Shown here: one piece after another, positions 44,211-56,400 of the stretch
Layout of the letters: the number at the start of each line of letters is the position of its first letter
Position numbering within the stretch: the stretch's first letter is position 1
Assembly: GCF_040183065.1 (NCBI RefSeq)
Contig: NC_091132.1
Location: forward strand, 157,082,102-157,146,101
Direction of reading: 5' to 3'
DNA length: 64,000 nt
Source: Periplaneta americana
Taxonomy: Eukaryota > Arthropoda > Insecta > Blattodea > Blattidae
Program-made: the position numbers and the translations under genes
Notes under the pieces: model-generated
Seen by the model: the letters and a program-made list of their open reading frames with translations, nothing else
Database searches by the model: none
What the model was told of the DNA's origin: nothing

Positions 44211-44261
44211 GCTATTTTAGTTCTGAAATATTATGATATACTTTTTCAACATAATAAGTAC

Positions 44262-44993
44262 GGTATGCGCCAAAATATACAGTACTGGATTTCGCGCAGC
44301 CTCCATGCGCATGCCTGTGCGTCTGCATGTTGTTGCATCACCATTATATATTGCTAGTTGTGTAACAAACGTTGTGCTGTGTGGTTGGAATTGACAATGG
44401 GTCTCGCGATGGAGGAAAAAGTGTTCATAGTGGAGTATTATTTTCGCTCGTACGGAAATTGTTATCAAGGCAGGCCGAGTTTAAAGTTAGTGGCGCAACA
44501 ATATCGTGAACACTTTAATCAGCCGGCACCAAGCAACACTGTTATACTGTCTATCGTTACAAAATTTCGTCGTACGGGTAGTGTAGTGTGTCAACGGAAG
44601 GTAAGGTCTGGTAGGCCAGTAACTGTGTGCACAAATGACAATCATGGACGTGTCCTAAATCAGGTGTTGCAGTCGCCAAAGCAAAGACTTCGACGAACAT
44701 CCCTGAAATTAAACATCAGCAATACGTCACTTCGACGATTGTTTAAAGACTTAGATGGATTTCCGTACCGAATACAGGTTGGACAATGATTGACGGAGCA
44801 AGATAGGCATGTCAGGATTGAATATTGTACAAGATTTTTGGCCATGGTGTACGAGGATCTAGATTTCTTACTCAGCGTGTGGTTCTTCGACGAAAGTCAC
44901 ATTCACTTGGACGGTTTTATCAATTGCCAAACAACTCGCTTTCTTGGTTTCGAGAAAACTGCTACATAGTGCGCGTGTGACGATTTGGTGTGC
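44262..44993 (+). pseudogene. Mariner 5' end with DUF4817-like helix-turn-helix and start of the catalytic domain
   Basis: The terminal sequence ATGCGCCAAAATATACAGTA precedes an open frame with ATG at 44397 (MGLAMEEKVFIVEYYFRSYG). It includes SLKLVAQQYREHFNQPAPSN, FRRTGSVVCQRKVRSGRPVT (the HTH and GRPR-like linker) and RRTSLKLNISNTSLRRLFKD. A stop at 44787 is followed in the same general order by FFDESHIHLDGFINCQT and VRVTIWCA, the first catalytic Asp block (F-x-D-E-x-H-x). It ends abruptly at TGGTGTGCT, where RTE sequence begins. Confidence 0.8.
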
Positions 44994-46610
44994 TTAGACA
45001 AGAAGTTGATGTAACCCGTTCAATTCCAAAGCTTGTCTGTTATCCTGAACTTTCCTAAAGGCATATTCTAGAGCAAAGTTAAAAAGTAAAGGTGATGATG
45101 CATCTCCTTGGTTTAGCCCGCAGTGAATTGGAAAAGCATCAGATAGAAACTGGCCTATATGGACTCTGCTCCAAGTTTCACTAAGACACATTGCAATTAA
45201 TCGAACTAGTTTCTTGGGAATACCAAATTCAATAAGGATATACTGTAAAACTTCTCTCTTAACCGAGCCATATGCCTTTTTGAAATCTATGAATAACTGA
45301 TGCACTGTACCCTTATACTCCCATTTTTTCTCCAATATCTGTCGAAAACAAAGAATCTGATCAATAGTCGATCTATTACGCCTAAAACCACACTGATGAT
45401 CCCCAATAATTTCAGCTACATACGGAGTTAATCTTCTCAAAAGAATATTGGACAAAATTTTGTACGACTTCAACAAAAGTGATAGGAATCTTCGAAAGTT
45501 ACCACAGTTAGTCCTGTCCCTCTTCTTAAAAATAGGTACAATTATGGACTCCGTCCATTGTTCTGGTACAATTTCCTTTTCCCAAATAGCAAGTACAAGT
45601 TTATAAATTTCGTTAGATAATATGCTTCCACCCTCATGTATTAATTCTGCTGGAATTTGATCGATACCTGGACACTTGTACTTTTTCAGATTTTCTATCG
45701 AAATTTCGACTTCAGAAAGTGTGGGTTCCGGTATAAATGGCTCAGCAGTTTGTATTTGAATTTCGTCCCGATCATTTCTATTTGGCCTATGTGTATTTAG
45801 TAGTTGCCCAAAATAGTTTTTCCATCTATTCAGGATTGAATGAGAGTCTGCAAGCAAGTCACCATTCTCATCTTTGATCAAGTTTATCCTTGCCTGATAT
45901 CCGTTCTTAAATTCCTTTATACCCTTACATAAAATATCTCGAATGTGTTTATTCTTACAATTTGTTTCTACCTCATTCAGTTTTTCCTTCAAGTAACCAC
46001 TCTTTTTTTTCCTTAGTGTACAACTTGCATCCCATCTTTCATTGAAATAATTATCTCTATTCGCCTCAACTGGATCCTGTAAGAATTTTAATTTTGCCAG
46101 TTTCCTTCTTTCTACTGCTGTAAACAATCTTCATCAAACCACAGTTTCTTTTTCTTAGTTTTATAATAACCTATGGTCTACTCAGCTGCAATTTTGATAC
46201 TATCTCTGATATTTTCCCACACGCTATTAACATCAAACTCGTTCTGAACTTCGTCGGAACTACCTAGACTGGCAAACCTATTCGAAATTTCGACCTGATA
46301 ATGTTGCTTAGTTTCCTCGTCCTTTAATTTCATAATATGAATTTACTGATATTAACTTGTTGCTCTACCCACTTGGCTACTGAAAGTTCGAATGTCTACT
46401 ATACTAGTATGTCTCCGTTTATCTATCAAGATGTGATCTATTTGGTTGTGTGTCAATCCATCTGCAGAAGTCCACGTTTATTTTTGTAAATCCTTATGGT
46501 GAAATGTACTTTTGACAATTAAATTTTATGATGTCGCAAAGTTGACCAACCTAACTCCATTGTCATTACTAGTTACGTGTAGGCTCTCTTTTCCAGTAGT
46601 TGGTCTACAT
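44994..46610 (-). pseudogene. RTE fragment (endonuclease end to RT middle)
   Basis: Minus strand. The segment near 46610-46140 has degenerate endonuclease-end sequence, including HNQIDHILIDK-like sequence. Then a 377-codon open frame (46127-44994) carries [103 protein letters not shown] and ends ELNGLHQLL. The missing continuation (Y-V-D-D onward) lies at 43290-42725. Confidence 0.85.
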
Positions 46611-46879
46611 GTCAAATATTGTACTGAATTGCAAACATAAGAAAATCAAGAATAAATGTTAGATTTAATTTATCTAAACATTGGAACATATCTAATATGT
46701 CCCCAACTCTATGATATTCTGAGGCTTCCCTTGACATTAGGGAATATGGTCAAGCTATATTATTCTGGTCCATTACTTTGAGAAAGAATTTTTATGGATT
46801 TGGTGACATATTTGACCGAAGCAAAGTAACTTACTTGATGGACAGAGTGACCTTGAAAACTGCAATCTCACTTAGTTTT
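46611..46879. other. No recognisable gene
   Basis: Unassigned spacer upstream of the SINE. Confidence 0.4.
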
Positions 46880-47132
46880 TTTTTTAGTAGGTTATTTTAC
46901 GACGCTGTATCAACATCTTAGGTTATTTAGCGTCTGAATGAGATGAAGGTGATAATGCCGGTGAAATGAGTCCGGGGTCCAGCACCGAAAGTTACCCAGC
47001 ATTTGCTCATATTGGGTTGAGGGAAAACCCCGGAAAAAACCTCAACCAGGTAACTTGCCCCGACCGGGAATCGAACCCGGGCCACCTGGTTTCGCAGCCA
47101 GACGCGCTGACCGTTACTCCACAGGTGTGGAC
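46880..47132 (-). mobile_element. tRNA-derived SINE, family C, 14-bp target duplication
   Basis: It is flanked by TCTCACTTAGTTTT at 46866-46879 and 47133-47146, a perfect match. On the minus strand the head reads TGGAGTAACGGTCAGCGCG (A-box) and CCGGGTTCGATTCCCGG (B-box within a T-arm-like stem). The body contains GGTTTTCCCTCAACCC, and it ends in poly(A)-like sequence. It lies just upstream of exon 1 of the coiled-coil/ankyrin gene. Confidence 0.9.
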
Positions 47133-47221
47133 TCTCACTTAGTTTTGTTCCTGTAAGATAGATGAATTACTAGTGACTTCTGAATAGTATTTCACTGTTG
47201 TTCTTCGTTCTGGTATGCAGG

Positions 47222-47494
47222 ATGGCAAAACCCAACCCAATCCCCGATCTGAAGCAGCGGGTGAAGACCCTGGAGGGACAGGTACGTCTGCTGCTTCCTC
47301 TCATAGAGGAGATAAGGGTCCTCAAGGAGAGGATGGACTCACGGTCCCTGCATGGCCTGGAGACAAGGAAGGAAGAGGATAAAATAGGGAACAGCAACAT
47401 TCTTAAGGAGCTGCAGGAAAGATTGAAGCTGAAAGAGACGGAATTGAGAGAGACGCAAGCTGAACTGGAAAAACAAAAAGAAGAATCTGAAAGG
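47222..47494 (+). CDS. Exon 1: N-terminal coiled coil (91 codons)
   Basis: Starts MAKPNPIPDLKQRVKTLEGQ, with heptad-like leucines through LLLPLIEEIRVLKERMDS. A second helix runs from NILKELQERLKLKETELRE to KQKEESER. The donor is AGG|GTAAGA at 47495. GC content is higher than the flanks, and the reverse strand is open only as a shadow. Confidence 0.7.
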
Positions 47495-50400
47495 GTAAGA
47501 GCCTGCTGTTTATATTTACACATTTACTACTGAAGACCTTAGAATAGGTCACAGTTAAAGCTAATTCACAGAACTATTTGCTCATACGAAACATTCAGAA
47601 AATGAGAGATATGGGAAATTAAAGAAGAGTTAAAACGAAACTGTAGACCCAACCATGTACAACTTTCTTCCCTGCTGAATACCATGCAGCATTGATGCCA
47701 TGACAGAAGAATATTAAGCATCCCTGTTTAGAGTTTGGATTCGCTTCCTGTGCCCAGCCCTGGTTTAAAACAATATCCATTGATTAAAACGTTTTGAACA
47801 CAATGTTTAAAACTATATGATGATATTAATTTTTTAAGTCAACAGAAATCTCTGTTATGTTTATTATTTATTTCTCTTTTAATAATAAACAGTGTTTCAA
47901 ACTGCTTAATCTAACCATATCACTTTTTTTTTCTCCATACAAGTTATTTATTTTATCCTACTTCTTTACAATATAAAATCATGGTTGCCTTGTATTCAGG
48001 CCTTTATAAAATTTACAGTTATGAATTTACAGTGGTGCTCCTGACTTTATGAAGCAAAACTTTAACTTTTTTCGGAAGAAACATTATTATTAATAAGGAA
48101 ATTTTGTAGGATATACAGTGTAAACAATTTGAATACTGATATCTGCAAGTAGGCTACCATCTGAAGCGGGATTTGTTATATTTGTAAGAAATCCAATGAA
48201 AAAGGATTTTAAGATGTTTAAATTATAATTTTTTTTAGTCTTTTTTTTTTTCAGACTTAGATTAAAATTTCAAAATGAAAATCTGAGCTATAAAATAAAA
48301 TATTGAAAGTACATCACACAGTATCAAATTTTTTCTGTTCTACCACTGAGTCATTAAACCACGAAACACCACTTCTACTTCATGAAATGTTCTCACTGTT
48401 GAGTCAGTAATTGATACTAAACGGTGCATCATAAGAAACTAGAATTCCAGATATTCAGTTTGATTGGAAATGTGTCTTTGTTTTTCTGTTGTGTAGTCTA
48501 AGTAATAAATAGTAAATCCAAAGTAATAGGTGTTTTAAGTATTTTTTATTTTATTGGGTTATTTTACGACGCTGTATCAACATCTAGGTTATTTAGCGTC
48601 TGAATGAAATGAAGGTGATAATGCCAGTGAAATGAGTCCGGGGTCCAGCACCAACAGTTACCCAGCATTTGGTCGTATTGGGTTGAGGGAAAACCCCGGA
48701 AGAAACCTCAAGCAGGTAACTTGCCCCGACCGGGATTCGAACCCGGGCCACCTGGTTTCGCGGCCAGACAAGCTGACTGTTACTCCACAGGTGTGGACTG
48801 TTTTAAGTATGCTGTCTAAATATTTAAAGAGGCGAAATTATGATAATAATTAAAAGAAAGTGTTTTTCCTTTAAGAGGTGAAAAGATGCGTACATTTGGT
48901 TTGTGCCCACGTGGAATAATCCCTCCTAAGCTCACAATGAACCACAAATGGTCAAACAGCAGCAACAGATGCCTTTCTGTTTTACAAATATGAGATATAA
49001 CATTCTACCAATTGAAAAGGGGACTGTCAAACTTTTTATAATGTTGTAAAAAATTATTTCTCACTGTTAATAGATGATAGATCTTCAATGAAATATCTAT
49101 GCGCATTCAAACAGATGTAAATCTGAAAATATTATTTTTTATGAAATTCACCATTAATTTTCAAAAATGTATTTTTTTTAGTTAATAGAATATTAGTTTT
49201 ATGAATAAATGACATTAAATGACGATAAATTTAAAATGTCTTAAGTGCCGGCTTCCCGAATTTTTCTTAAAGAAACTGGAATTTTGCTAAATTTACAATT
49301 TGGCAACCATATGTATAAAACATGTTGATATTTTAAAAAATGCTAACTTTATCATTTTCAGCAGTTCAAAGATTAATCAACTCAAAATATCATATCATAG
49401 AAGATGGAAGATTGTCATTGTACAAAATATAATTCCTGAGTATCCAAAGTAAAGTTCAGTTGCATCCTTTTGATTACTTACAGGGTATGACTATTTGTCT
49501 AAACACATAAACAAAATTGGAATTTTTTCTTCATCACGTTCTCTTCTGAAATAAATAAATCAGAATCATATGTCCAGCCCTTTCCTCTAAATCACACTGT
49601 GTGAGAGAAATGTAGGACAGCATGTCAGTTAATGCCTTTATTGCCAAGAACTCAGCATTAGTTAACGACATCAGCAATACATTTAAAAAACGCACTATTT
49701 CATGGCAGTGTTTAAAAATGTATAAAAACAATTTAAAACAAAATAAATATGTTTTTGGTTTTTATTAAGTAAAACTGTTTTTTTTTCCAACCCTGCGTGT
49801 ACAAAATGTGAAGATAGTATTAGAATGTCGTGTTGTTTAGTAGTTGACAGTACATTCAGTAGTTGGTTGTATGTTATTCTGTTCCTCATCGTAATGCCTC
49901 CTTACTAACTGGGTTGCATCTGAACCTGATTCCTTTCTGGTTACAGGAGAAAGTAGAACTGAGGCAGAAATATGAAGGAGAGCACCAGTTGCGGCTGCAG
50001 CAGGAAAAGGTAAGTGATGAGCTGTTACCATCGTTACTGATACTTAAGGTAAGCAAGCCCTCCCTATACCGCCCATGTTAAATTTTAAAATTTCAGGTTC
50101 ACTTTATTCTGGATGTATCTGAGATACAAACTCCAAATCTTCAGGGATTACTTAATTTACATTTTTCTTTAATAATACGAACCAATTTTGATGAAATGGT
50201 ATTAGTTTTTTAATTATTAATTTCTTTCTAAATGTTTAATTTTTGTTTAAAATTTGTGATTCATAACTCAGGTTCTAAGTAATTTACAACATATTCCCTT
50301 CATATTATTATTAGTTATTGTCTTCCTAATGTCCAGTCCAAATTTCATGCATTTATCTTTAATGGTGTTGATGTAACGTGCACCAACGTTACAAAAAATG

Positions 50401-53400
50401 TACAATTGAGAAAAATGGAGTTAAAGTTTTGGCAAATATTCTCATACCTATGTGCATTGCTAGAACATTCTAGTGCCATAATCTGGATCTTCTGTGTCCT
50501 GATGGCTTTTCTTCTTATTCCTCTTCAATTTTTTTTTTTTTTTTTTGCCAGTTCCTCCATTACCATTTCTGCTATTTTGATGCGAAGAGAGTTTAATTCC
50601 TTCAAGATGTTATGGTGTTGAAGCCTGGTTCAATCCCCAACTTTTGTAAGACTTCCACTCTTCCAATATTTCCATCATTGAATGATATGATGGCATCTGT
50701 TAGTCCTAATCTAAGTGTATTGACACTAACAAGGACTGTTTTGGGGATCCTGCATCACAGAACATGGTTAAATGCTTCGTTTGTATTTTGAGTCTTACCA
50801 TGCAAACATTTTTTAGCAACTCTGGGTGGGACAAGTCTCTATATATTGGTTTTATGGCAAGCATGACAAATTCTGGTAAACCATGGTGTTTATAATGAGG
50901 CTCCTTTCTATTATATTTGCACCACGAATTGTCACATTTAGGACACAGGTCATGTTGGGGATGATCATCAATGGAGAGTTCGTGAAAATATGTAGCCCAT
51001 ACTGCATTCTTCATATCCTGTAGACTGTCGAAATTATTTCTTATGACTTGAGCATAGTAATTTTGTAATTTATCTATCATCCCATTTGTAAGTGTCTTTG
51101 ATCCCCCAACACCTTTGCCATCTGAAAGTTTCTTCCCCACTCTTTCTTGAGTTTGCGAAGTCTGGAACCCATGCACTTTTGTACATGTCCAATGTACTTC
51201 AGTTTCTCCACAGTACAATCGTCCCCATATGGTTTACTTTCCACAACTTTTACAAAACCCTTACTGTTTCCATCACCTAATACTGTTTGTATTTTACACC
51301 ACGAGTCTGGTTGGAACGTTGAAAAATACATACAGCTCTCTCTGCCTCCATACACTACTGCTTTCATAAAAATTCTTTACACAACCTTCATGAGCCCCTA
51401 ACTTTTTGCATGTATAACAATATGTTGATAGGAATTCTGAATCTAAAACTTTGCCTGTATCAACTGAAGTAGCTACCACAACTCCATGGTTTGACATGTG
51501 GCGTCTCTTATGTCATGTCCCATCTATTGCAACTGGAATCTTACCACCGTCATTGCATTGCACTGCTTCCTTACATGCTTCTAACATACTATCTTTGAGA
51601 CACTATCAGCTGATTCTTGAATATGTTCAATCACCTTATGAAATTTTGAATGAAGCTTAGACATTCATCATGACACACAATCTACGAGCAGCATAATCTT
51701 TTCCAATAAAGCGTATCCCATATATGAATCTTGTATTCACTTCATATCCACTAGGAGTAACTTTTGATGTTTGAAAAGTGCCTTCCTTTCTGCACACTGC
51801 ATACACTATTACTAATGATGTAGCAAGTCCTTTTCGTTTCTTTATGTCTTCTTGAATTGACAGAGAGTCACATTCACAGTATTTACACTTTGTTTGTTGA
51901 GATAATGCTTCTGACAGCAGTTCCAAATCCACTAGTACCGGTACATAACCAGATTTTAACATATTTTCACAAATGTTAGACTGTTGCATTTCACACATGT
52001 CATCAAATAGTTCTATGGAAGATGAAAGTTTCTTCTTCGATGAACTAGGAGGTGTAACACACTTACCAGCACTGGTAGTTGCTACATTTTCTTCACAGGT
52101 TGTTTGGTCAAACCTCTTCCGCGCTAAACACATTACTAACTTTTCCAGTGCTAATTAAATCACTAGTATCTTCCTTCTTCCTTGTATGAATGTTCCCAGT
52201 AAACTTTCTCTCTCCAAACTTCTTATTTCTTCCCATTTTGACCTTCACAAATACAAAATAACAAATATTTATGTTTACCTCGCTTCCCATTTCCTTGGAA
52301 ACCAAGCCATAGATGACCATGACCAAAGAGAAAGTTGACAGAGGCATCAACAGAAAATATGAAATTTCTCGCAAAAAACAATAGTTCATAAAAATATCTT
52401 CAACGGTTTAGGAAATATATAGAAAAACATCAATGTCCGCAGAAGTGGGCATGGTCAGAAAAGACATACAATCAATTATATGCTCATTAAACATACAATT
52501 TTGGTCTGAATCGATTATAAACGGCATATTCGCATTCAGAACACTTGAAGCAATAATAAACACCAGAAATCCAAAAATCCACATTTTGAACCATAAACGA
52601 AGGCTTGCTTACCCACAATTGGACAGTGGAAGGTACATTAAAGTTTGGAGCAGTAAGCATGAAAAATTTTAAAATAGGCAGACCCGAAGATACCTAGGTG
52701 CATTCATATGGGCACTTATTTGAATGATAAATATGGGTATTCCATTATATATTACAATGTAGTGACAGTAACCATACTGCCAATATATGAAAGACGAAAA
52801 GGGCGAAAGCTAAGTGACAGGAGGCCGAGGGCAATGAGAATGTTTGATTGGGTTAGGTGAAGGGATAGCTAAAGTGTGATTTACACGTATATGGTGCTGC
52901 TTGTATTTGCTTTGAACAAGTTTCCTTATTCGCCAGCTAATTTGCTGGCAAAAGTTTCTAATGAAGCTGCTTATTTATTTCATTAGCGTCTTATTTTGAA
53001 TTCCCATTGACCAAAATACATTCAATGACAAGTTGAACGTGTCCAACATTAACGCTCAGGGAAAGCGATTTTACTAGCAGCTTCCATGAAATGGCATGTC
53101 AGGACTTCAGGGAATGAAGCTCTGAACAACTGGTGAATACATCAGCCTTCAGTGCAGGCATGAGCGGTGATATAGGCAGCTGTCTACAAACCACATTTGA
53201 TAAGACGCATGTGTGGCATGATGTGTTGTGTCCTTGTCCTGTGTAATTGGGTCCTCCAATGCTATTTCCTTCACAAGCAAAGATTATGTCCTCGAGCTGA
53301 AAACAAAAAGAAATAATTGACTATTACTGCTAACTGTGAGAGAACTGTTATTAAAATATTCCATTTTTATAAATAGTTAAGTAGTTAAAGAGGAGATAGG

Positions 53401-56400
53401 ACCGTGTAAATGTTTATGAGCTAGCAAATTTCCAGCCAGATATTTATTCTGAGAAAGCATAAAGGTAATGATAAAAACAAAAGAAGCTAGCAAATAGTGT
53501 TAAAATCAGCAACATATAAATCACCCTTGAGGGACGGGAGGAAGAAGACTGTGACAAGATTACAGAGGATTAGATGAGGAGATACAACAGGCAGATCAGA
53601 CATGTTACAAAGAACACATTACAGCCATAACCAAGTCACTCTGGATTGACATGTAAAGAGCTGAGGAATGGATTTTAAAATAAAACAAACAATGCCTTAT
53701 TAATAGACGTCGGATGTTTTTGAAAATGCCTATTTTATTTGAATGTTCATATTTAAAGATTTTTAGTAATGTGCACGAATCACGAGAAATGAAGCATCTG
53801 ATACAGTTTGATCTTTTTTTTTTTGCCTTTTTTATCGTTTACGCCTTTTTTTACTTTAATATGTAGGCCTACTTTTTTTGGCCTTTTCTTGCTTTTATAT
53901 GTATCTTCTTTTTCCTTTTTTTTTTCATATGACTACTCACTGAACTATACTGCATTTATTTCTGCGTTCGAAACTAAGAAAATTTCAGTTCCTATAGTAG
54001 CCATAGATGTGAGACACCCTGTTGCAATGCAGTGTTGCTTCGCTTACTCCGGAATCGACCTTTCCCTTACCGAGCGCTGTTACCTGTGTCCAGCACTGAC
54101 CTACCTCATTAATTTCTGGCTTAGTTAGCTCATGAGTGATGCCTTATTGGTGTCACTTGTGAGGTTCAAACCTGTTTTCGTGTAGTTGACTAAACAACAA
54201 CAAACATCAGTTATTAGTGGAATACATGAAGTGTTGGATTTCCACGTTGATAACACGGTTTCGAATCCCGGTGAGTCCAACTATAATTTGTGGTGCACAA
54301 CCATGGTGCTTGCTGGCAGGAATTCGCGGCTGTACCGACGTCTCATTATTGTTACCAGTACATTAATCATCATCACACTAATTTTGTCCAATAAACGTGA
54401 CAGAAGTTTGTGTGTTAAATGTTGAAAAGTTGCTTGTTGCTTATTGTAACTCAAATTATGGACGTGAAGTTGTGGATGAATAAGTACAAGAGAAACAAGT
54501 CTGTAGAACAGAGATACTATTTTTCCAGTGTATTTTGTTAAGTTAGTTACAGATGGTCTTATGGATATTTACTTTATGAATATGGTGATTCAGTATAATT
54601 TCCACGCCTTTTATGGCCCTATTTTGTTGCTTTTAGAACCTTTTTAGGCGCCTAAAATATAACTTTTTAGTGCCTTAACTTCCGATGTCTACTTATTAAG
54701 ATACATTTATGTTTTACTTAGAAACCACAAATACTATGTTGAACATAACTATACAAAAATGTTTCAATAGTTGTAAAGTGAAAAATAATAAATTCGACAA
54801 CAAGTGCCTGTTTTTGAGAAATTCGCTTCTCAAATCTGGACTCTGTATCGTGATATCGTTTATTGAAGAAGAGTTAAGGCGAATCTGTAGACCCAACCAT
54901 GTATGCAGGGTTGGCATGTGTAAAACAATACGTTTTGAACAAAGTATTCAAAATTGTTTAAAACAGGGCTGGGCATCAAGAGCGAATTCTACTCTCTCAC
55001 GATATGACTTCTCTTCAACCTCTTTCTTCCCTGCCGAACACTGTGCAGTATTGATGCTGTGACTGAAGAATATTAAGCATCCCCGTTTAGAGTTTGGATT
55101 CGCTCCCTGTGCCCAGCCCTGGTTTAAAACAATATCCTTTGATTAAAACGTTTTGAACACAATGTTTAAAACTATAGGACGATATTTTTTTAAAAGTCAG
55201 CAGATATTCCTGTTATGTTTATTATTTATTTCTTTCTTAATTATAAACGGTGTTGAAAAGTATATAATCATTCAATGTCACTTTTTTTCTCCATACAAGT
55301 TATTTATTTTATCCTACTTGTTTACAATATAAAATCATGTTTGGCTTCTATTCAAGCCTAAATAAATTTTACAATTATGAATTTACAGTGGTGCTCCTGA
55401 CTATATGAAGCAAAACTTTGACTTTTTTCCGAAGAAACATTATTATTAATAAGGAATTTTTTGTAGGATATGCAGTGCAAACAATCTGAATGCTGATAAC
55501 TGCATGCAGATCTACCATCTGAAGCAGGTTTTGTTATATTTATCAGAAATCCAATGAAAGAGGATTTTAAGATTTTTAAATTATAAAATATTCTAGTCTT
55601 TATTTTTCTACAAACTTAGCTTAAAATTTCAAAATGAAAAACTGAGCTATAAAATAAAATATTGAAAGTACATCACACGGTACAAATTTTTTTCTGTTGT
55701 ACCACTGAGTCATTAAACCACGAAACACCACTTCTACTCCATGAAATGGTCTGACTGTTGAGTGCAAGGAGAAGACATGCAAGCTTGGCAGCCTTCTGTA
55801 TGGTACAAGTAATCATTAAATCATGATCAGTTACTCAGTAATTGATACTCAACAGTGCATCATAAGAAACTAGAAATCCGGATATTCAGTTTGATTGGAA
55901 ATGTGTCTTTGTGTTTCTGTTGTGTAATCTAAGTAGTAAATTGTAAATCCAAAGCATTAGATGTGTTAAGTCTGCTGTCTAAATATTTAGAGAAGCGAAA
56001 TTCTGATAATGATTAAAAAAAAAGTGTTTATATAAAGAAGTGAAAAGATATATATAAGTGGCTTGTGCCCATGTGGAATAATCCCAGCTAAACACAATGA
56101 ACTGCAAATGGTCAAACAGCAGGGACAGATGTCCCACTGTTTAAAAAATCAGAAATATAATATTGTAGCAATTCCAAACTGGACTGTCGAACGGTTTTAT
56201 AATGTCGTAAAAAATTATTTCTCACTGTTAATAGATAATAGATCTTCAGTGAAATAGTTATAAATAATCAAACAGAGGTAAGTTTGAAAATATTATATTC
56301 TATGAAATTTACTATTAATTTTCAAAAATCTATTGTTTTTTTTAGTTAGTGCAATATTAATTTTATGAACAAATAACCTTATTTAATTTAATAAACAGCG

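Larger units (their letters stand above)
47616..54866 (+). repeat. Tandem segmental duplication, unit 1
   Basis: It starts at AAGAAGAGTTAAAACGAA and is homologous, in order, to 54867-58868. Three insertions are specific to this unit: a family C SINE (48543-48798), a Mutator-like element (50048-52613) and an hAT-like element (53704-54691). Without them it is about 3.4 kb. It contains exon 2 of the coiled-coil/ankyrin gene. Intron divergence from unit 2 is roughly one base in ten to fifteen by eye, with small indels. Confidence 0.85.

Noticed and set aside
44994..46127. Functional reverse-transcriptase gene
   Set aside because: The 377-codon frame is intact but covers only part of an RTE element, stops before the catalytic Y-x-D-D, and is joined to mariner sequence.
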